The position numbers and the translations under genes were made by a program. From NCBI RefSeq assembly GCF_037975245.1, contig NC_092567.1:26752376-26814375 (forward strand): DNA of 62,000 nt, written 5' to 3'. Below, in pieces: positions 1-13,985 of the stretch; positions within the stretch are counted from its first letter, which is position 1; each line of letters begins with the position of its first letter. The DNA is from Apostichopus japonicus (lineage: Eukaryota; Echinodermata; Holothuroidea; Aspidochirotida; Stichopodidae). The notes beneath the pieces were generated by a model. It was not told the DNA's origin, did not search any database, and saw only the letters and a program-made list of their open reading frames with translations.

Positions 1-650
1 CTTAACATAAACAGCTTTACAGTTTTGACTTAACAGCCATAACATGTGTTACCATGTTCGACCCACAGCCCAGCAATAAATAATAAACTCGATTTGAATC
101 GGGAGCCCTACAACATGCAAATACATCACCAACAAAGACCTCAATATATGAATGTAAGATACATTAATATGAGCGCGTAACACATGCTACACATACAGAG
201 CTAGATACACCTACACTCAACTCAACACGACTATAGTTAGCAATACGCAGTAGATATTGGCTAACGATCGTAATCAAATTTGCACGCTTGTGTTTGTCTT
301 TTTACAAAACACTAATTGCAATAATGAGGCCTTAATATGCAGAAATATTCTGGAGGTCAGATTTGTGAGTCACGCTAGCGGGGGTCTTATTTCCCACCTG
401 GAATCTTTTTTATCATTGTATTGAGAAGCCAGACTGAACTTGAGATTCTAGAGCCCCTTATTATTACGGTCTTATTAATTGGACAACAGTTATTAAAATG
501 AATTTGATTGGGTCTTACGACATTTGTTCTGTAACAGCATAATTCGATCAATATTAATAGCAACAACGAACAGACCCATTGACGTATGCTAGTTTATCAC
601 AGTCAGTAGCGTTTATGATCATCATGGACATATCGTATAAACATATTCAA
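1..650. other. Intergenic sequence, nothing recognised
   Basis: AT-rich unique sequence before the first satellite. I see no open frame, RNA gene or repeat family that I can name. Confidence 0.5.
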
Positions 651-3600
651 GTCAGAGGTTATAAAGCGAGGAAGTTAAAGCTTCAGTTTAGTCAGAGGGT
701 ATAAAGCGAGGCAGTTAAAGCTTCAGTTTAGTCAGAGGGTATAAAGCGGGGCAGTTAAAGCTTCAGTTTAGTCAAAGGTATAAAGCGAGGAAGTTAAAGC
801 TTCAGTTTAGTCAGAGGTTATAAAGCGAGGCAGTTAAAGCTTCAGTTTAGTCAGAGGGTATAAAGCGGGCAGTTAAAGCTTCAGTTTAGTCAGAGGTTAT
901 AAAGCGAGGAAGTTAAAGCTTCAGTTTAGTCAGAGGGTATAAAGCGGGCAGTTAAAGCTTCAGTTTAGTCAGAAGTTATAAAGCGAGGAAGTTAAAGCTT
1001 CAGTTTAGTCAGAGGTTATAAAGCGAGGCAGTTAAAGCTTCAGTTTAGTCAGAGGGTATAAAGCGGGCAGTTAAAGCTTCAGTTTAGTCAGAGGTTATAA
1101 AGCGAGGAAGTTAAAGCTTCAGTTTAGTCAAAGGGTATAAAGCGGGGCAGTTAAAGCTTCAGTTTAGTCAGAGGTTATAAAGCGAGGAAGTTAAAGCTTC
1201 AGTTTAGACAAATGTATAAAGCGGGGCAGTTAAAGCTTCAGTTTAGTCAGAAGTTATAAAGCGAGGAAGTTAAAGCTTCAGTTTAGTCAGAGTTTATAAA
1301 GCGAGGAAGTTAAAGCTTCAGTTTAGTCAGAGGTTATAAAGCGAGGCAGTTAAAGCTTCAGTTTAGTCAGAGGGTATAAAGCGGGCAGTTAAAGCTTCAG
1401 TTTAGTCAAAAGTTATAAAGCGAGGAAGTTAAAGCTTCAGTTTAGTCAGAGTTTATAAAGCGGGGCAGTTAAAGCTTCAGTTTAGTCAGAGGGTATAAAG
1501 TGGGGCAGTTAAAGCTTCAGTTTAGTCAGAGGTTATAAAGCGAGGAAGTTAAAGCTTCAGTTTAGTCAGAGGCTATAAAGCGGGGCAGTTAAAGCTTCAG
1601 TTTAGTCAAAGGTATAAAGCGAGGAAGTTAAAGCTTCAGTTTAGTCAGAGGTTATAAAGCGAGGCAGTTAAAGCTTCAGTTTAGTCAGAGGGTATAAAGC
1701 GGGCAGTTAAAGCTTCAGTTTAGTCAGAGGTTATAAAGCGAGGAAGTTAAAGCTTCAGTTTAGTCAGAGGGTATAAAGCGGGCAGTTAAAGCTTCAGTTT
1801 AGTCAGAAGTTATAAAGCGAGGAAGTTAAAGCTTCAGTTTAGTCAGAGGTTATAAAGCGAGGAAGTTAAAGCTTCAGTTTAGTCAGAGGGTATAAAGCGG
1901 GCAGTTAAAGCTTCAGTTTAGTCAGAGGTTATAAAGCGAGGAAGTTAAAGCTTCAGTTTAGTCAAAGGGTATAAAGCGGGGCAGTTAAAGCTTCAGTTTA
2001 GTCAGAGGTTATAAAGCGAGGAAGTTAAAGCTTCAGTTTAGACAAATGTATAAAGCGGGGCAGTTAAAGCTTCAGTTTAGTCAGAAGTTATAAAGCGAGG
2101 AAGTTAAAGCTTCAGTTTAGTCAGAGTTTATAAAGCGAGGAAGTTAAAGCTTCAGTTTAGTCAGAGGTTATAAAGCGAGGCAGTTAAAGCTTCAGTTTAG
2201 TCAGAGGGTATAAAGCGGGCAGTTAAAGCTTCAGTTTAGTCAAAAGTTATAAAGCGAGGAAGTTAAAGCTTCAGTTTAGTCAGAGTTTATAAAGCGGGGC
2301 AGTTAAAGCTTCAGTTTAGTCAGAGGGTATAAAGTGGGGCAGTTAAAGCTTCAGTTTAGTCAGAGGTTATAAAGCGAGGAAGTTAAAGCTTCAGTTTAGT
2401 CAGAGGCTATAAAGCGAGAAAGTTAAAGCTTCAGTTTAGTCAGAGGTTATAAAGCGAGGCAGTTAAAGCTTCAGTTTAGACAAAGGTATAAAGCGGGGCA
2501 GTTAAGGCTTTAGTTTAGTCAGAAGTTATAAAGCGAGAAAGTTAAAGCTTCAGTTTAGTCAGAAGTTATAAAGCGAGGAAGTTAAAGCTTCAGTTTAGTC
2601 AGAGGTATAAAGCGGGGCAGTTAAAGCTTCAGTTTAGTCAGAGGGTATAAAGCGGGCAGTTAAAGCTTCAGTTTAGTCAGAGGGTATAAAGCGAGAAAGT
2701 TAAAGCTTCAGTTTAGTCAGAGGGTATAAAGCGAGAAAGTTAAAGCTTCAGTTTAGTCAGAGGTTATAAAGCGGGCAGTTAAAGCTTCAGTTTAGTCAGA
2801 GGGTATAAAGCGAGGAAGTTAAAGCTTCAGTTTAGTCAGAGGTATAAAGCGGGGCAGTTAAAGCTTCAGTTTAGTCAGAGGGTATAAAGCGGGCAGTTAA
2901 AGCTTCAGTTTAGTCAGAGGGTATAAAGCGAGAAAGTTAAAGCTTCAGTTTAGTCAGAGGGTATAAAGCGAGAAAGTTAAAGCTTCAGTTTAGTCAGAGG
3001 GTATAAAGCGGGCAGTTAAAGCTTCAGTTTAGTCAGAGGTTATAAAGCGAGGCAGTTAAAGCTTCAGTTTAGTCAGAGAGTATATAGCGAGGAAGTTAAA
3101 GCTTCAGTTTAGTCAGAAGTTATAAAGCGAGAAAGTTAAAGCTTCAGTTTAGTCAGAAGGTATAAAGCGGGCAGTTAAAGCTTCAGTTCAGTCAGAGGTT
3201 ATAAAGCGAGGAAGTTAAAGCTTCAGTTCAGTCAGAGGTTATAAAGCGGGCAGTTAAAAGCTTCAGTTTAGTCAGAGGTTATAAAGCGAGGAAGTTAAAG
3301 CTTCAGTTCAGTCAGAGTTTATAAAGCGAGAAAGTTAAAGCTTCAGTTTAGTCAGAGGGTATAAAGCGAGAAAGTTAAAGCTTCAGTTTAGTCAGAGGGT
3401 ATAAAGCGAGAAAGTTAAAGCTTCAGTTTAGTCAGAGGGTATAAAGCGGGCAGTTAAAGCTTCAGTTTAGTCAGAGGTTATAAAGCGGGCAGTTAAAGCT
3501 TCAGTTTAGTCAGAAGTTATAAAGCGAGAAAGTTAAAGCTTCAGTTTAGTCAGAAGGTATAAAGCGGGCAGTTAAAGCTTCAGTTCAGTCAGAGGTTATA

Positions 3601-5168
3601 AAGCGAGGAAGTTAAAGCTTCAGTTCAGTCAGAGGTTATAAAGCGGGCAGTTAAAAGCTTCAGTTTAGTCAGAGGTTATAAAGCGAGGAAGTTAAAGCTT
3701 CAGTTCAGTCAGAGTTTATAAAGCGAGAAAGTTAAAGCTTCAGTTTAGTCAGAGGGTATAAAGCGAGAAAGTTAAAGCTTCAGTTTAGTCAGAGGGTATA
3801 AAGCGGGCAGTTAAAGCTTCAGTTTAGTCAGAGGTTATAAAGCGAGAAAGTTAAAGCTTCAGTTTAGTCAGAGGGTATAAAGCGGGCAGTTAAAGCTTCA
3901 GTTTAGTCAGAGGGTATAAAGCGGGCAGTTAAAGCTTCAGTTTAGTCAGAGGTTATAAAGCGAGAAAGTTAAAGCTTCAGTTTAGTCAGAGGGTATAAAG
4001 CGAGAAAGTTAAAGCTTCAGTTTAGTCAGAGGGTATAAAGCGAGAAAGTTAAAGCTTCAGTTTAGTCAGAGGGTATAAAGCGGGCAGTTAAAGCTTCAGT
4101 TTAGTCAGAGGTTATAAAGCGAGAAAGTTAAAGCTTCAGTTTAGTCAGAGGGTATAAAGCGGGCAGTTAAAGCTTCAGTTTAGTCAGAGGGTATAAAGCG
4201 GGCAGTTAAAGCTTCAGTTTAGTCAGAGGTTATAAAGCGAGAAAGTTAAAGCTTCAGTTTAGTCAGAGGGTATAAAGCGAGAAAGTTAAAGCTTCAGTTT
4301 AGTCAGAGGGTATAAAGCGGGCAGTTAAAGCTTCAGTTTAGTCAGAGGTTATAAAGCGGGCAGTTAAAGCTTCAGTTTAGTCAGAGGGTATAAAGCGAGG
4401 AAGTTAAAGCTTCAGTTTAGTCAGAGGGTATATAGCGAGGAAGTTAAAGCTTCAGTTTAGTCAGAAGTTATAAAGCGAGAAAGTTAAAGCTTCAGTTTAG
4501 TCAGAAGGTATAAAGCGGGCAGTTAAAGCTTCAGTTCAGTCAGAGGTTATAAAGCGAGGAAGTTAAAGCTTCAGTTCAGTCAGAGGTTATAAAGCGGGCA
4601 GTTAAAAGCTTCAGTTTAGTCAGAGGTTATAAAGCGAGGAAGTTAAAGCTTCAGTTCAGTCAGAGTTTATAAAGCGGGGCAGTTAAAGCTTCAGTTTAGT
4701 CAGAGGTTATATAGCGGGGCAGTTAAAGCTTCAGTTTAGTCAGAGGGTATAAAGCGAGGAAGTTAAAGCTTCAGTTTAGTCAGAGGGTATAAAGCGAGAA
4801 AGTTAAAGCTTCAGTTTAGTCAGAAGTTATAAAGCGAGGAAGTTAAAGCTTCAGTTTAGTCAGAGGTTATATAGCGAGGAAGTTAAAGCTTCAGTTCAGT
4901 CAGAGGTTATAAAGCGGGCAGTTAAAGCTTCAGTTAGTCAGAGGTTATAAAGCGAGGAAGTTAAAGCTTCAGTTCAGTCAGAGGGTATAAAGCGGGCAGT
5001 TAAAAGCTTCAGTTTAGTCAGAGGTTATAAAGCGAGGAAGTTAAAGCTTCAGTTCAGTCAGAGTTTATAAAGCGGGGCAGTTAAAGCTTCAGTTTAGTCA
5101 GAGGTTTTAAAGCGGGGCAGTTAAAGCTTCAGTTTAGTCAGAGGTTATAAAGCGGGCAGTTAAAGCTT
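651..5168. repeat. ~40-bp satellite, roughly 114 units
   Basis: Head-to-tail units of 39-40 bp. Each holds a TATAAAGCG block, then GTTAAAGCTTCAGTTTAGTCAG; unit length varies mainly at GCGAGG/GCGGGG/GCGGGC. Variant monomers recur at a fixed distance: GTCAAAGGTA at 771 and 1605, GACAAATG at 1207 and 2041. This shows an 834-bp higher-order duplication (about 771-1604 and 1605-2438). In the 3' half, a marker with an extra A (GTTAAAAGCTT) and CAGAAGG recur with a 397-bp offset (3154 and 3551) and again 951 bp further on (4502). No open frame runs through the array. The TATAAAG motif in every unit is probably incidental. Confidence 0.97.
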
Positions 5169-6165
5169 TATTGTTATCTTGAATTTGTCTTGACTCTCTT
5201 GGTAAAATATCATAACAAATGAAAAGTAAAGGTAATATTCAATCATAAAATCATAAAGTTCAGTCAAAAAATATTCAATCATAAGGTCCCGACTCGAGTC
5301 ACTGCAAGCTGATTGTATGTCGTCCAGTTACAGAGTTGTTGACAATTAATAATCATGGAAAGTGTTAAAATATGAATCTAAGAGACCGACTTCGGTCAGT
5401 TTAATAAGCCAATGATGGCTTCTTCGCGAGTTCCTGCTTGCAGTAGGATCTGAAATACATACATGCACACATATACACGCACACATACATACATACATAC
5501 ACACATACATACACACCTACATACACGCATACATACATACAATACACTTGAAGATATAATCTGCCTTTTTTTGACCGGGGTAGATTAGTTGTTCCGATGG
5601 GATATAGGATAAACAAACATTATATTATATTTGTTATGGTACATACTTAATGAGAAAATGAAGACTCAAAATGGGGGCCAGGTGATATAATTGTCCCGAG
5701 GCCCGAGTTGGTTGTCGATGAAACTCAATACAGTCATGTGACATAATGTATACTAGGTCACTAGTGTGGAGCAGCGTTATGGTTGTAACTATATATATCT
5801 AGGCCAGACAGAGGGGTATCGAATGAGGTGTGACTATTATAATACATGTCTTCTCCAGAGTGACTCTAAGTATTCATCAACACAAACAACAGGAAAGAGA
5901 GCAGTAGTTAAACCGCCATTTCAAATTGTCATTGAAGTATTTATATTTATTACTGTTACTATCACTATTTTATATTTGCTGGTATTTCGCTTGTATTAAG
6001 GTGTTTCATTAACGTTTACGAACAAAATGTGTTTGCGCGACAACTTTTTTTCTAAGAGAGTGGAAGTGTTTTTTAAAATCTACGGTATGAGAGAGAAAAC
6101 CCCATGGAGGCAGTGTGGTGTTGGGGGTGGGGGGGGGGGGGAAGACAGAACGTCTAACATCTATC
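5169..6165. other. Intergenic sequence with a short ACAT microsatellite
   Basis: Holds a (CATA/CACA)n microsatellite at about 5456-5541 and a poly-G run at about 6129-6141. A 77-codon open frame at 5766-5999 ends in a hydrophobic stretch, but I see no homology or splice context that would make it a gene. Confidence 0.5.
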
Positions 6166-6167
6166 TG

Positions 6168-6237
6168 TAGTTATATATATATATATATATATACAGTATA
6201 TATATATATATATCTGTAGCTATATATATATATACAG

Positions 6238-6272
<35 letters not shown>

Positions 6273-6280
6273 ATATATAT

Positions 6281-6313
<33 letters not shown>
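6168..6313. repeat. TA microsatellite cluster
   Basis: Alternating TA tracts interrupted by CAG and CTGTAG motifs. A second tract of about 60 bp lies at 6689-6748, so the Penelope-like fragment between them has TA repeats near both sides. Confidence 0.9.
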
Positions 6314-6319
6314 GGAATA

Positions 6320-6480
6320 ACGGAAAAACTGTTAAACAACTATGCTGCATTTAGAGAAAGGCTGGATCTCGAGTGAGATACAATAATTGAATTAGGTAAG
6401 TGATTGGAAGTAAAACAGCCAATGTTTGGTTTTTGCAGAGCTTTCGAGCAAAACTAGCTCTTCTTCAGTGCATGATCACC
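6320..6480 (-). mobile_element. Penelope-like element remnant (hammerhead-like motif)
   Basis: On the minus strand, 6475-6441 reads CTGAAGA, then a stem GAGC..GCTC, then GAAAGCTC. CTGANGA - hairpin - GAAA is the conserved box order of the hammerhead-like motifs known from terminal repeats of Penelope-like elements. No reverse transcriptase is visible here, so this is at most a truncated terminal piece. The boundaries are guesses; on the 5' side it is followed by TA repeats. Confidence 0.4.
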
Positions 6481-6686
6481 GAAAGTGACAAGGAGTAGCA
6501 GGAATTGAAACTATTTTATAGAGAAGATGTCGGCATGGTTGTAAAGGCAAAGCGACTTACTGATTTCTGCTGAATTGAGCAGAAGTTTTAGAAATTCGGA
6601 TTATTTTAATCCGAGTAGGATTATTTTAATCCGATTCCGTCGTAATTGTAAAGGAATTGTTTTGGTTTATCTGGGACGGCAAATCG

Positions 6687-6751
<65 letters not shown>

Positions 6752-6779
6752 AATATACGCAACCTGAATCGTTTATAAT

Positions 6780-9700
6780 AGCTTAACCTCCAAAACTTGT
6801 TCAATCTCGACCCTACCAAAACGAACAACATACATTTACACAATCGTACAGATCCGATACTTCCCTTTAACTATAATCAAATTTAGTTCAACTGCGTGAC
6901 CAACGCCGTTTGCTCTATTTTTCTTCGATACTTCGTGAAAGAGGGAGAATATATTACAAGTTAGGTAATTCTTAGGTGACCTGCTAAGTTAGCTGATTAG
7001 TTTTCTATAGCTGTCTACAATTCGTGTATAGCGAATAAACCATATTGTAACTGATGACCTCCTAGTGGGAAATGATTGACAACTCGACCTGTTTATGTCA
7101 GTTGGAATTTTCTCTTTTAGATATCTCTCTCTCTCTCTGTCTTTCTGTCTGTCTTCGACTTATTGCTTTAATTTATGATTCCCTTTACCCTTCCACAAAT
7201 GCGCATGCGCGATATTAAATTGTGGTTGAGATGGACAAGAAATTCGTCCACACATTTGTTAATGGTTCAAAATTACTCTCTCATATTTCAGAAAATATGG
7301 TTTGAGTACAGAATTTAAATTATCTTTTCACTTATAAATTTGATGATTTAAATTCCAGAATGACATTAAGAACATCCTTAGGACAAAAGCAAATACTAAA
7401 GTTTAACATTTTCGTGGGAGGGCATCAGGGTAATGTGCAGGTCTATGTAGGTCTATGCATGTACACGTGTCATTCTTTATATTTGACCTGACCTGGAACA
7501 AACGAGACGTATCTTTTCCCTTTTCGAATGGGGATCTTGTTACATCACTAGACGTTACATGGTCATGATCACACGCTGGAGATTAGTAAATGGGACTGGG
7601 GTTAACAGTTGATCAAGTGTTTTGATATCGTCTCCAAATTATATATTGGTTGACTTTTTATTCAAGAGTATCCATACCTTACCAGCGGCATAACTATTAA
7701 CAAACAAGACAATAAAGAAAGTACAAAAAATCAAATAAAACAGACGGACAGAACAGTTTGAACGTTGCATGGTTTGCTAAAGCATCACAACACTCATCCG
7801 ATGCGGTGGCACTGAGAATTAATGAAAATTAATGAAAGAAAGCTTTCCCTAAAAAGACGGCTTCTAAGAAGGTGACCTTTGACTTCTATCTCGCATCCAT
7901 ATAGCGTCATTGAGCTATAGCGACTCTTCATTCCGTGTGCCATCGATCATCATTGCTAGCTAAGATAGCTCTATACATAGCCCTTGAGTTCATTCCTATC
8001 TTATTATTTCTTCATTACACGTACAGAAAACTCTCCTTGAGAGAGAGATAAAGAGGAATCTGCCTCTCTCTCCACGTCTGTGTTTTTCGTTCTTTCTTCC
8101 TTTCATTTTTTGGTTGATGTGTGCCTGAATTATCAATCAGATCTAACCGAGGGATGATCAATCATGTTTAATTTTCCTATATTGTCCTTCCCTGTTTGTT
8201 TGCTTTGGTGTTTCCCTTCTCCGGACAAACGGAGTCATATCTATTCGCAGGTGATTTAAAACTGTATTCTCTCAGTTGCACGGACAACATACGTTCTCTG
8301 AATAAAATATTACAAGTGAAATAGTTATCGTTCAGTCCCTTTGTTAAATATAGTATTAAACAAAATAAATCTGTCCAGCTGGACAGTGTGTAGTGTCACA
8401 TAAAACATAATTGCACTGACGGGTTCATTTAGTTAGGTACATTGCGAGAATGCATGGACGTCGCCCATGGGAAACAAGATATTGCATGATGCATATTTAT
8501 TCTATCGTACATAGCACGGACTACATTCTACTTATATTAATTACATGATGGTAGCTGTATGTAAAGTTGCACGCGGACTACTGCATTGTACACGGTCTAG
8601 GGATACAGTCATGTAGTTTGTTGTTTAGATAATACTTCATATAGAGATGCATGAAGGTTTATCAGTATTACTCCTAATATGCTAGGAAGTCTAATTATGG
8701 TCACTCGATCATGCTCACACTTAGAAGCACTTTCACAACCGCCACGCTAATTATGATATATGTTATTCGCGAAGTGACCACATCTAGATACTGGATATGT
8801 TTGAATAATATGGCGAGTCAAAACATTCAGAAATGAACTTTTGGAACGTTCAGAAATATTTGAGTACTAAACTATGGCTCCAATACTGTTAACCTCTACC
8901 TGCAAATGAATACAGAAATACATTGACGTGTACGCAGGCATATATACACAGTTTTCTATGGGCTTCATTTTATGTAATCAAACGTTTGAGCGATTGACAT
9001 GAGTCATTTTGTCATATCGTGAATGTCTGTTTGTCCGTATTTTCAGATGTCTGTATGTCTTCATTAGGAAAAACTATTGATCAAGTAATTTCATATTCCA
9101 GATGTTAATTATTTATTGTACTAAACTTGTTGTATTTCATAACGGCTTGCTTCTTAATTTATAACATGACTGTATATTATTGTTGCTTGTATAAATCACA
9201 CATACAACAATAGAGAGTTCGATATGATATGAATTATCGTTGAATGAAGATACATACTTCGTCAGTAATATATCTTACCTAAATCATAGGCTTATTTATT
9301 ATTATACACAGCGACGAAAGCCGATATCCCTGGCTGTTCGTTACGCACGCTTGTGTATACTTCCATCATTGATAACCACTTCAGTTTCTTCTCAAATGTC
9401 ACACGATGGGCAATCAAAGGCTCTCTAACGAGCAGAGATGCTTTTAGATTTCCAGAGTATTGTTTTGAATGTACCAACGAAAGTAATGTAAGTTTGTTTC
9501 TTTACACTGTCAAACGTTGCTGGTTTGATTTTTTTTTAAAGAGAACGATTTATGGCGTCAGTTTCTTAGACAGTTCCATCTTTTCAAATTAATCCTTATC
9601 AGTTTCTGTTCTGTGAATAAAACGTTTTCTTCCAGTGTCAAAAGGGGGAGTTAATTGGAGAAAAACAAAAGAAAGAGATATTCATCTTCAGTTTACGGCA

Positions 9701-9955
9701 GTTGATAAGCTTTCACAATTTATCAATTCCCGCGGGCGACATAAGGTGAATCCACAATGGAAATTAAGAACAGTTGGCAAATGAATATTTTATATCCCAT
9801 TTTGGTGAAGGTTTCTTGTGCGAGGCTTCTGTTTTAGGAATATTGCTTATTCGCCTTAGAGTTTCAAACACTAATGAATAAATTCGTGTTGCAAATGGAC
9901 ACCGGTATTGGCGAAAGGCTGTTAAGTACAACTGTGGAAAAGTAAAAGTAAAGAA
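6780..9955. other. Intergenic sequence, nothing recognised
   Basis: Unique AT-rich sequence with a short CT-rich run near 7119-7155. Short open frames on both strands near 9240-9600 overlap each other and show no family signature or splice context. I see no gene. Confidence 0.45.
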
Positions 9956-9958
9956 AAC

Positions 9959-10328
<370 letters not shown>

Positions 10329-10974
10329 TAACCGCTAGTGAGACTTTGTCAATATAAACTTAAAATATCTTCAGTTTCATGAAAGATTCAATATTTTGAA
10401 TACGACAGCTATGAAGGTCCTACACTTAGCCAGCCTAAATATCATATATAGTAACATGGTATCCAGTCATCAACAGTTAATATTATCTAAGGATTCTTAG
10501 AATGGTGATAACTGCGACAATAACATAATAACATAACACAATAACATAATAACACAATAACAACATAAACAATAACATAATACCTAGACATGGATCTTAA
10601 CGATAAATAATACCAAAAAGCGACAGACGAATACAATTTATGTTCTTAATCGTGACGAACATAAGCGATGAACATGTTCATAGTGATAATTATTGTTGCA
10701 ATCCATTCGTTTGGAACAGGAGAAGACATGTAGTTTCACCCTTTCACTGTTGTTTAATAGCCAATCAAGTACATACATCAGCAGAAAGAATAATAAACAA
10801 GTACCTTGTCAGAGTTTATTTCATATGTTAGAGATCACAATGACTACCAGATCATTTACACTGACAGCGATGTGTTAAAGACGTAAATTTTGGAATAAGG
10901 GAAATGTTATATCGCTGCCACGGTAGATTTTGTAGATACATATCCGTCATCACTGATTACAGGGGACAACATTG
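10329..10974. other. Intergenic sequence with ATAACA-rich stretch
   Basis: An AACATAATAACA-type low-complexity run lies at about 10515-10585. The rest is unique sequence without a supportable gene. Confidence 0.5.
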
Positions 10975-11525
10975 TATCACACTACATCGCAACACATCGC
11001 AACAGCACACTACAAACATTACATCACATCACGTTACACCCGGGACATGACATGACATCTCATTTCATAATATAACACCAGACCATACCACATTACATCA
11101 CACTTTATAACATTATACGTCGCATCTGAACCCCATCACACCCCGTCACGTTACATCTCAATTCATCATATCACATCACATAACACCTCATAACACCACA
11201 CGTTATCACATTACGTCACATCTCATCTTACCACATCATATTATAATCACGTAACATTTCAGTACACCATATAACATCACATAAAACCACATGTTATCAC
11301 ATCACGTCGCATATCATCTTAACACATCATATTATATCTCTTAAAATCTCAGTACATCATATCATATCACATCACATAACACCACATAACACCACACGTT
11401 ATCACATCACATCACGTCGCATCTCATCTCATCACACCACCATTCACCTCAACACATCATGGCGTATCACATCACGTCACACTATATCATATCATACAAC
11501 ATCACTTCATATCATATCACACAAA
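10975..11525. repeat. Degenerate ACATC/ATAAC-type array
   Basis: About 550 bp dominated by CATCACATCAC, CATAACACC and CGTTATCAC words on a 5-bp rhythm. It is heavily diverged, with only patches of exact repetition. It looks like an old pentanucleotide array. Confidence 0.75.
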
Positions 11526-12238
11526 TTGCCCCACTAAATACCACGTGACAAAGATCTGCCACAAACAAAATAACTTATTGTAATATGACGTAGTTAATTT
11601 ATCAAAAATGGTTTACCTATTCGACTTAGACAAATTTGTCCGAAACTTTTTTTCTCCGTTTGCGCTTGTTTGTTTGCGCATGCGTTGTTTATCAAGTTGT
11701 CGAGTTACATGAATTTCATTTCCTGTTATGGATGTATAATTTCATTTCATTTTTAGACTAATATTGTAATATTCTTTCATTGAAAGAGAAGGATAAGACG
11801 AGACAAGATAACGTGCCAACTTTTTATTTATTTTGCGTCTAATTCATTACTAACTTCACGGTCGCACCAAACAAACACCAATCCCTTCTTTTAATTTGTC
11901 GAGAAATCTCAACCCTGATGGGTAATTCATGGAAAGTTGTACACAAAAAAATGGTAGGAACGATTATTAATATGAACAGTCAAGTAGAAAATGGCTGGTA
12001 ATGTCATAAATTAATTTTTCTCACAGGGACATTTATTCGACCTTCAACCATATATAACATAACGTGCTCAATGAAAGCGCAGTAAAAGTCCTTTTTTTTA
12101 AATCGTCTTAGAGTTATTTAATGATGAAATCAAAAAGTCTCTAATGAAAAAAACATTAAAGAAGCTTATTAAAAACTACTTGCTGGCACAACATGAGGTA
12201 GAATTTGTCTACGCTTTGATATAAAGTGTTCACTAATG
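11526..12238. other. Intergenic sequence, nothing recognised
   Basis: Unique AT-rich sequence with several A and T runs. No gene, RNA or element is recognised. Confidence 0.45.

Positions 12239-12309
<71 letters not shown>
12239..12309. repeat. TA microsatellite
   Basis: About 35 uninterrupted TA units immediately before the 36-bp satellite. Confidence 0.95.
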
Positions 12310-12310
<1 letters not shown>

Positions 12311-12337
12311 GGAGGTTTATAAGGGTGCTACACCACC

Positions 12338-13985
12338 AATCCCCATTTCCTTGATACTGTATAGTAACTGGTATCACGCCCCCTTCCTTGATATTTTGTA
12401 GTGACAAAGCTCACGCCCCTCCATCTTCCTTGATCTTGTATTATGACATGTCATCACGCCCCCTTCCTTGATATTGTATAGTAACTGGTATCACGCCCCT
12501 TCCTTGATATTTAAAGTAACAGGCCTCACGCCCCCTTCCTTGATATTGTATAGTAACTGGCATCACGCCCCTTCCTTGATATTGTATAGTAACTGGCATC
12601 ACGCCACCTTCTTTGATGTTGTATAGTAACTGGCATCACGCCCCTTCCTTGATATTGTATAGTAACTGGCATCACGCCCCTTCCTTGATATTGTATAGTA
12701 ACTGGCATCACGCCCCTTCCTTGATATTGTATAGTAACTGGCATCACGCCCCTTCCTTGAAATTGTAAAGTGACAGGCCTCACGCCACCTTCCTTGATGT
12801 TGTATAGTAACTGGCATCACGCCCCTTCCTTGATATTGTATAGTAACTGGTATCACGCCCCCTTCCTTGATATTGTGTAGTGACAAGGCTCACGCCCCTC
12901 CATCTTCCTTGATCTTGTATTATGACATGTCATCACGCCCCCTTCCTTGATATTGTATAGTAACTGGTATCACGCCCCTTCCTTGAAATTGTAAAGTAAC
13001 AGGCCTCACGCCACCTTCCTTGATATTGTATAGTAACTGGCATCACGCCCCTTCCTTGATATTGTATAGTAACTGGCATCACGCCCCTTCCTTGATATTG
13101 TATAGTAACTGGCATCACGCCCCTTCCTTGATATTGTATAGTAACTGGCATCACGCCCTTCCTTGATTTTGTATAGGAACTGGCATCACGCCCCTTCCTT
13201 GAAATTGTAAAGTGACAGGCCTCACGCCACCTTCTTTGATGTTGTATAGTAACTGGCATCACGCCCCTTCCTTGATATTGTATAGTAACTGGTATCACGC
13301 CCCCTTCCTTGATATTGTGTAGTGACAAGGCTCACGCCCCTCCATCTTCCTTGATCTTGTATTATGACATGTCATCACGCCCCCTTCCTTGATATTGTAT
13401 AGTAACTGGTATCACGCCCCTTCCTTGAAATTGTAAAGTAACAGGCCTCACGCCACCTTCCTTGATATTATATAGTAACTGGCATCACGCCCCTTCCTTG
13501 ATATTGGATAGTAACTGGTATCACGCCCCCTTCCTTGATATTGTGTAGTGACAAGGCTCACGCCCCTCCATCTTCCTTGATCTTGTATTATGACATGTCA
13601 TCACGCCCCCTTCCTTGATATTGTATAGTAACTGGTATCACGCCCCTTCCTTGAAATTGTAAAGTAACAGGCCTCACGCCACCTTCCTTGATGTTGTATA
13701 GTAACTGGCATCACGCCCCTTCCTTGATATTGTATAGTAACTGGCATCACGCCCCTTCCTTGATATTGTATAGTGACAGGCCTCACGCCACCTTCCTTGA
13801 TATTGTGTAGTGACAGGACTCATGCCCCTCCACATTCCTTGATCTTGTATTGTGACATGTCATCACGCCCCTTCCTTGATGTTGTAAAGTGACAGGCCTC
13901 ACGCCCCTCCCTTAATATTGTATAGTAACTGGCATCACGCCCCTTCCTTGATATTGTATAGTGACAGGCCTCACGCCCTCCCCTC
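12338..13985. repeat. 36-bp satellite with larger repeated blocks
   Basis: The basic unit reads CATCACGCCCCTTCCTTGAT then ATTGTATAGTAACTGG (36 bp), with 35-38 bp variants. A distinctive variant starting CCATCTTCCTTGATCTTG and containing TTATGACATG recurs at 12421, 12900, 13342 and 13568 (a diverged copy near 13829), marking multi-unit blocks. Because 36 is divisible by 3, the minus strand shows long repeated open frames (a GVMPVTIQYQGR-type repeat). They change frame at each odd-length unit and have no flanking gene structure, so I treat them as non-coding. Confidence 0.95.

Noticed and set aside
651-5168. Regular direct repeats considered as a CRISPR-like array
   Set aside because: There are no unique spacers; the whole 40-bp unit repeats, and the DNA is clearly from an animal nucleus.
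12526-13786. Long minus-strand frames with a GVMPVTIQYQ repeat, resembling a repetitive protein
   Set aside because: The 36-bp period keeps frames open by arithmetic; units of other lengths break the frame, and no start exon, splice sites or non-repeat coding flank exist.
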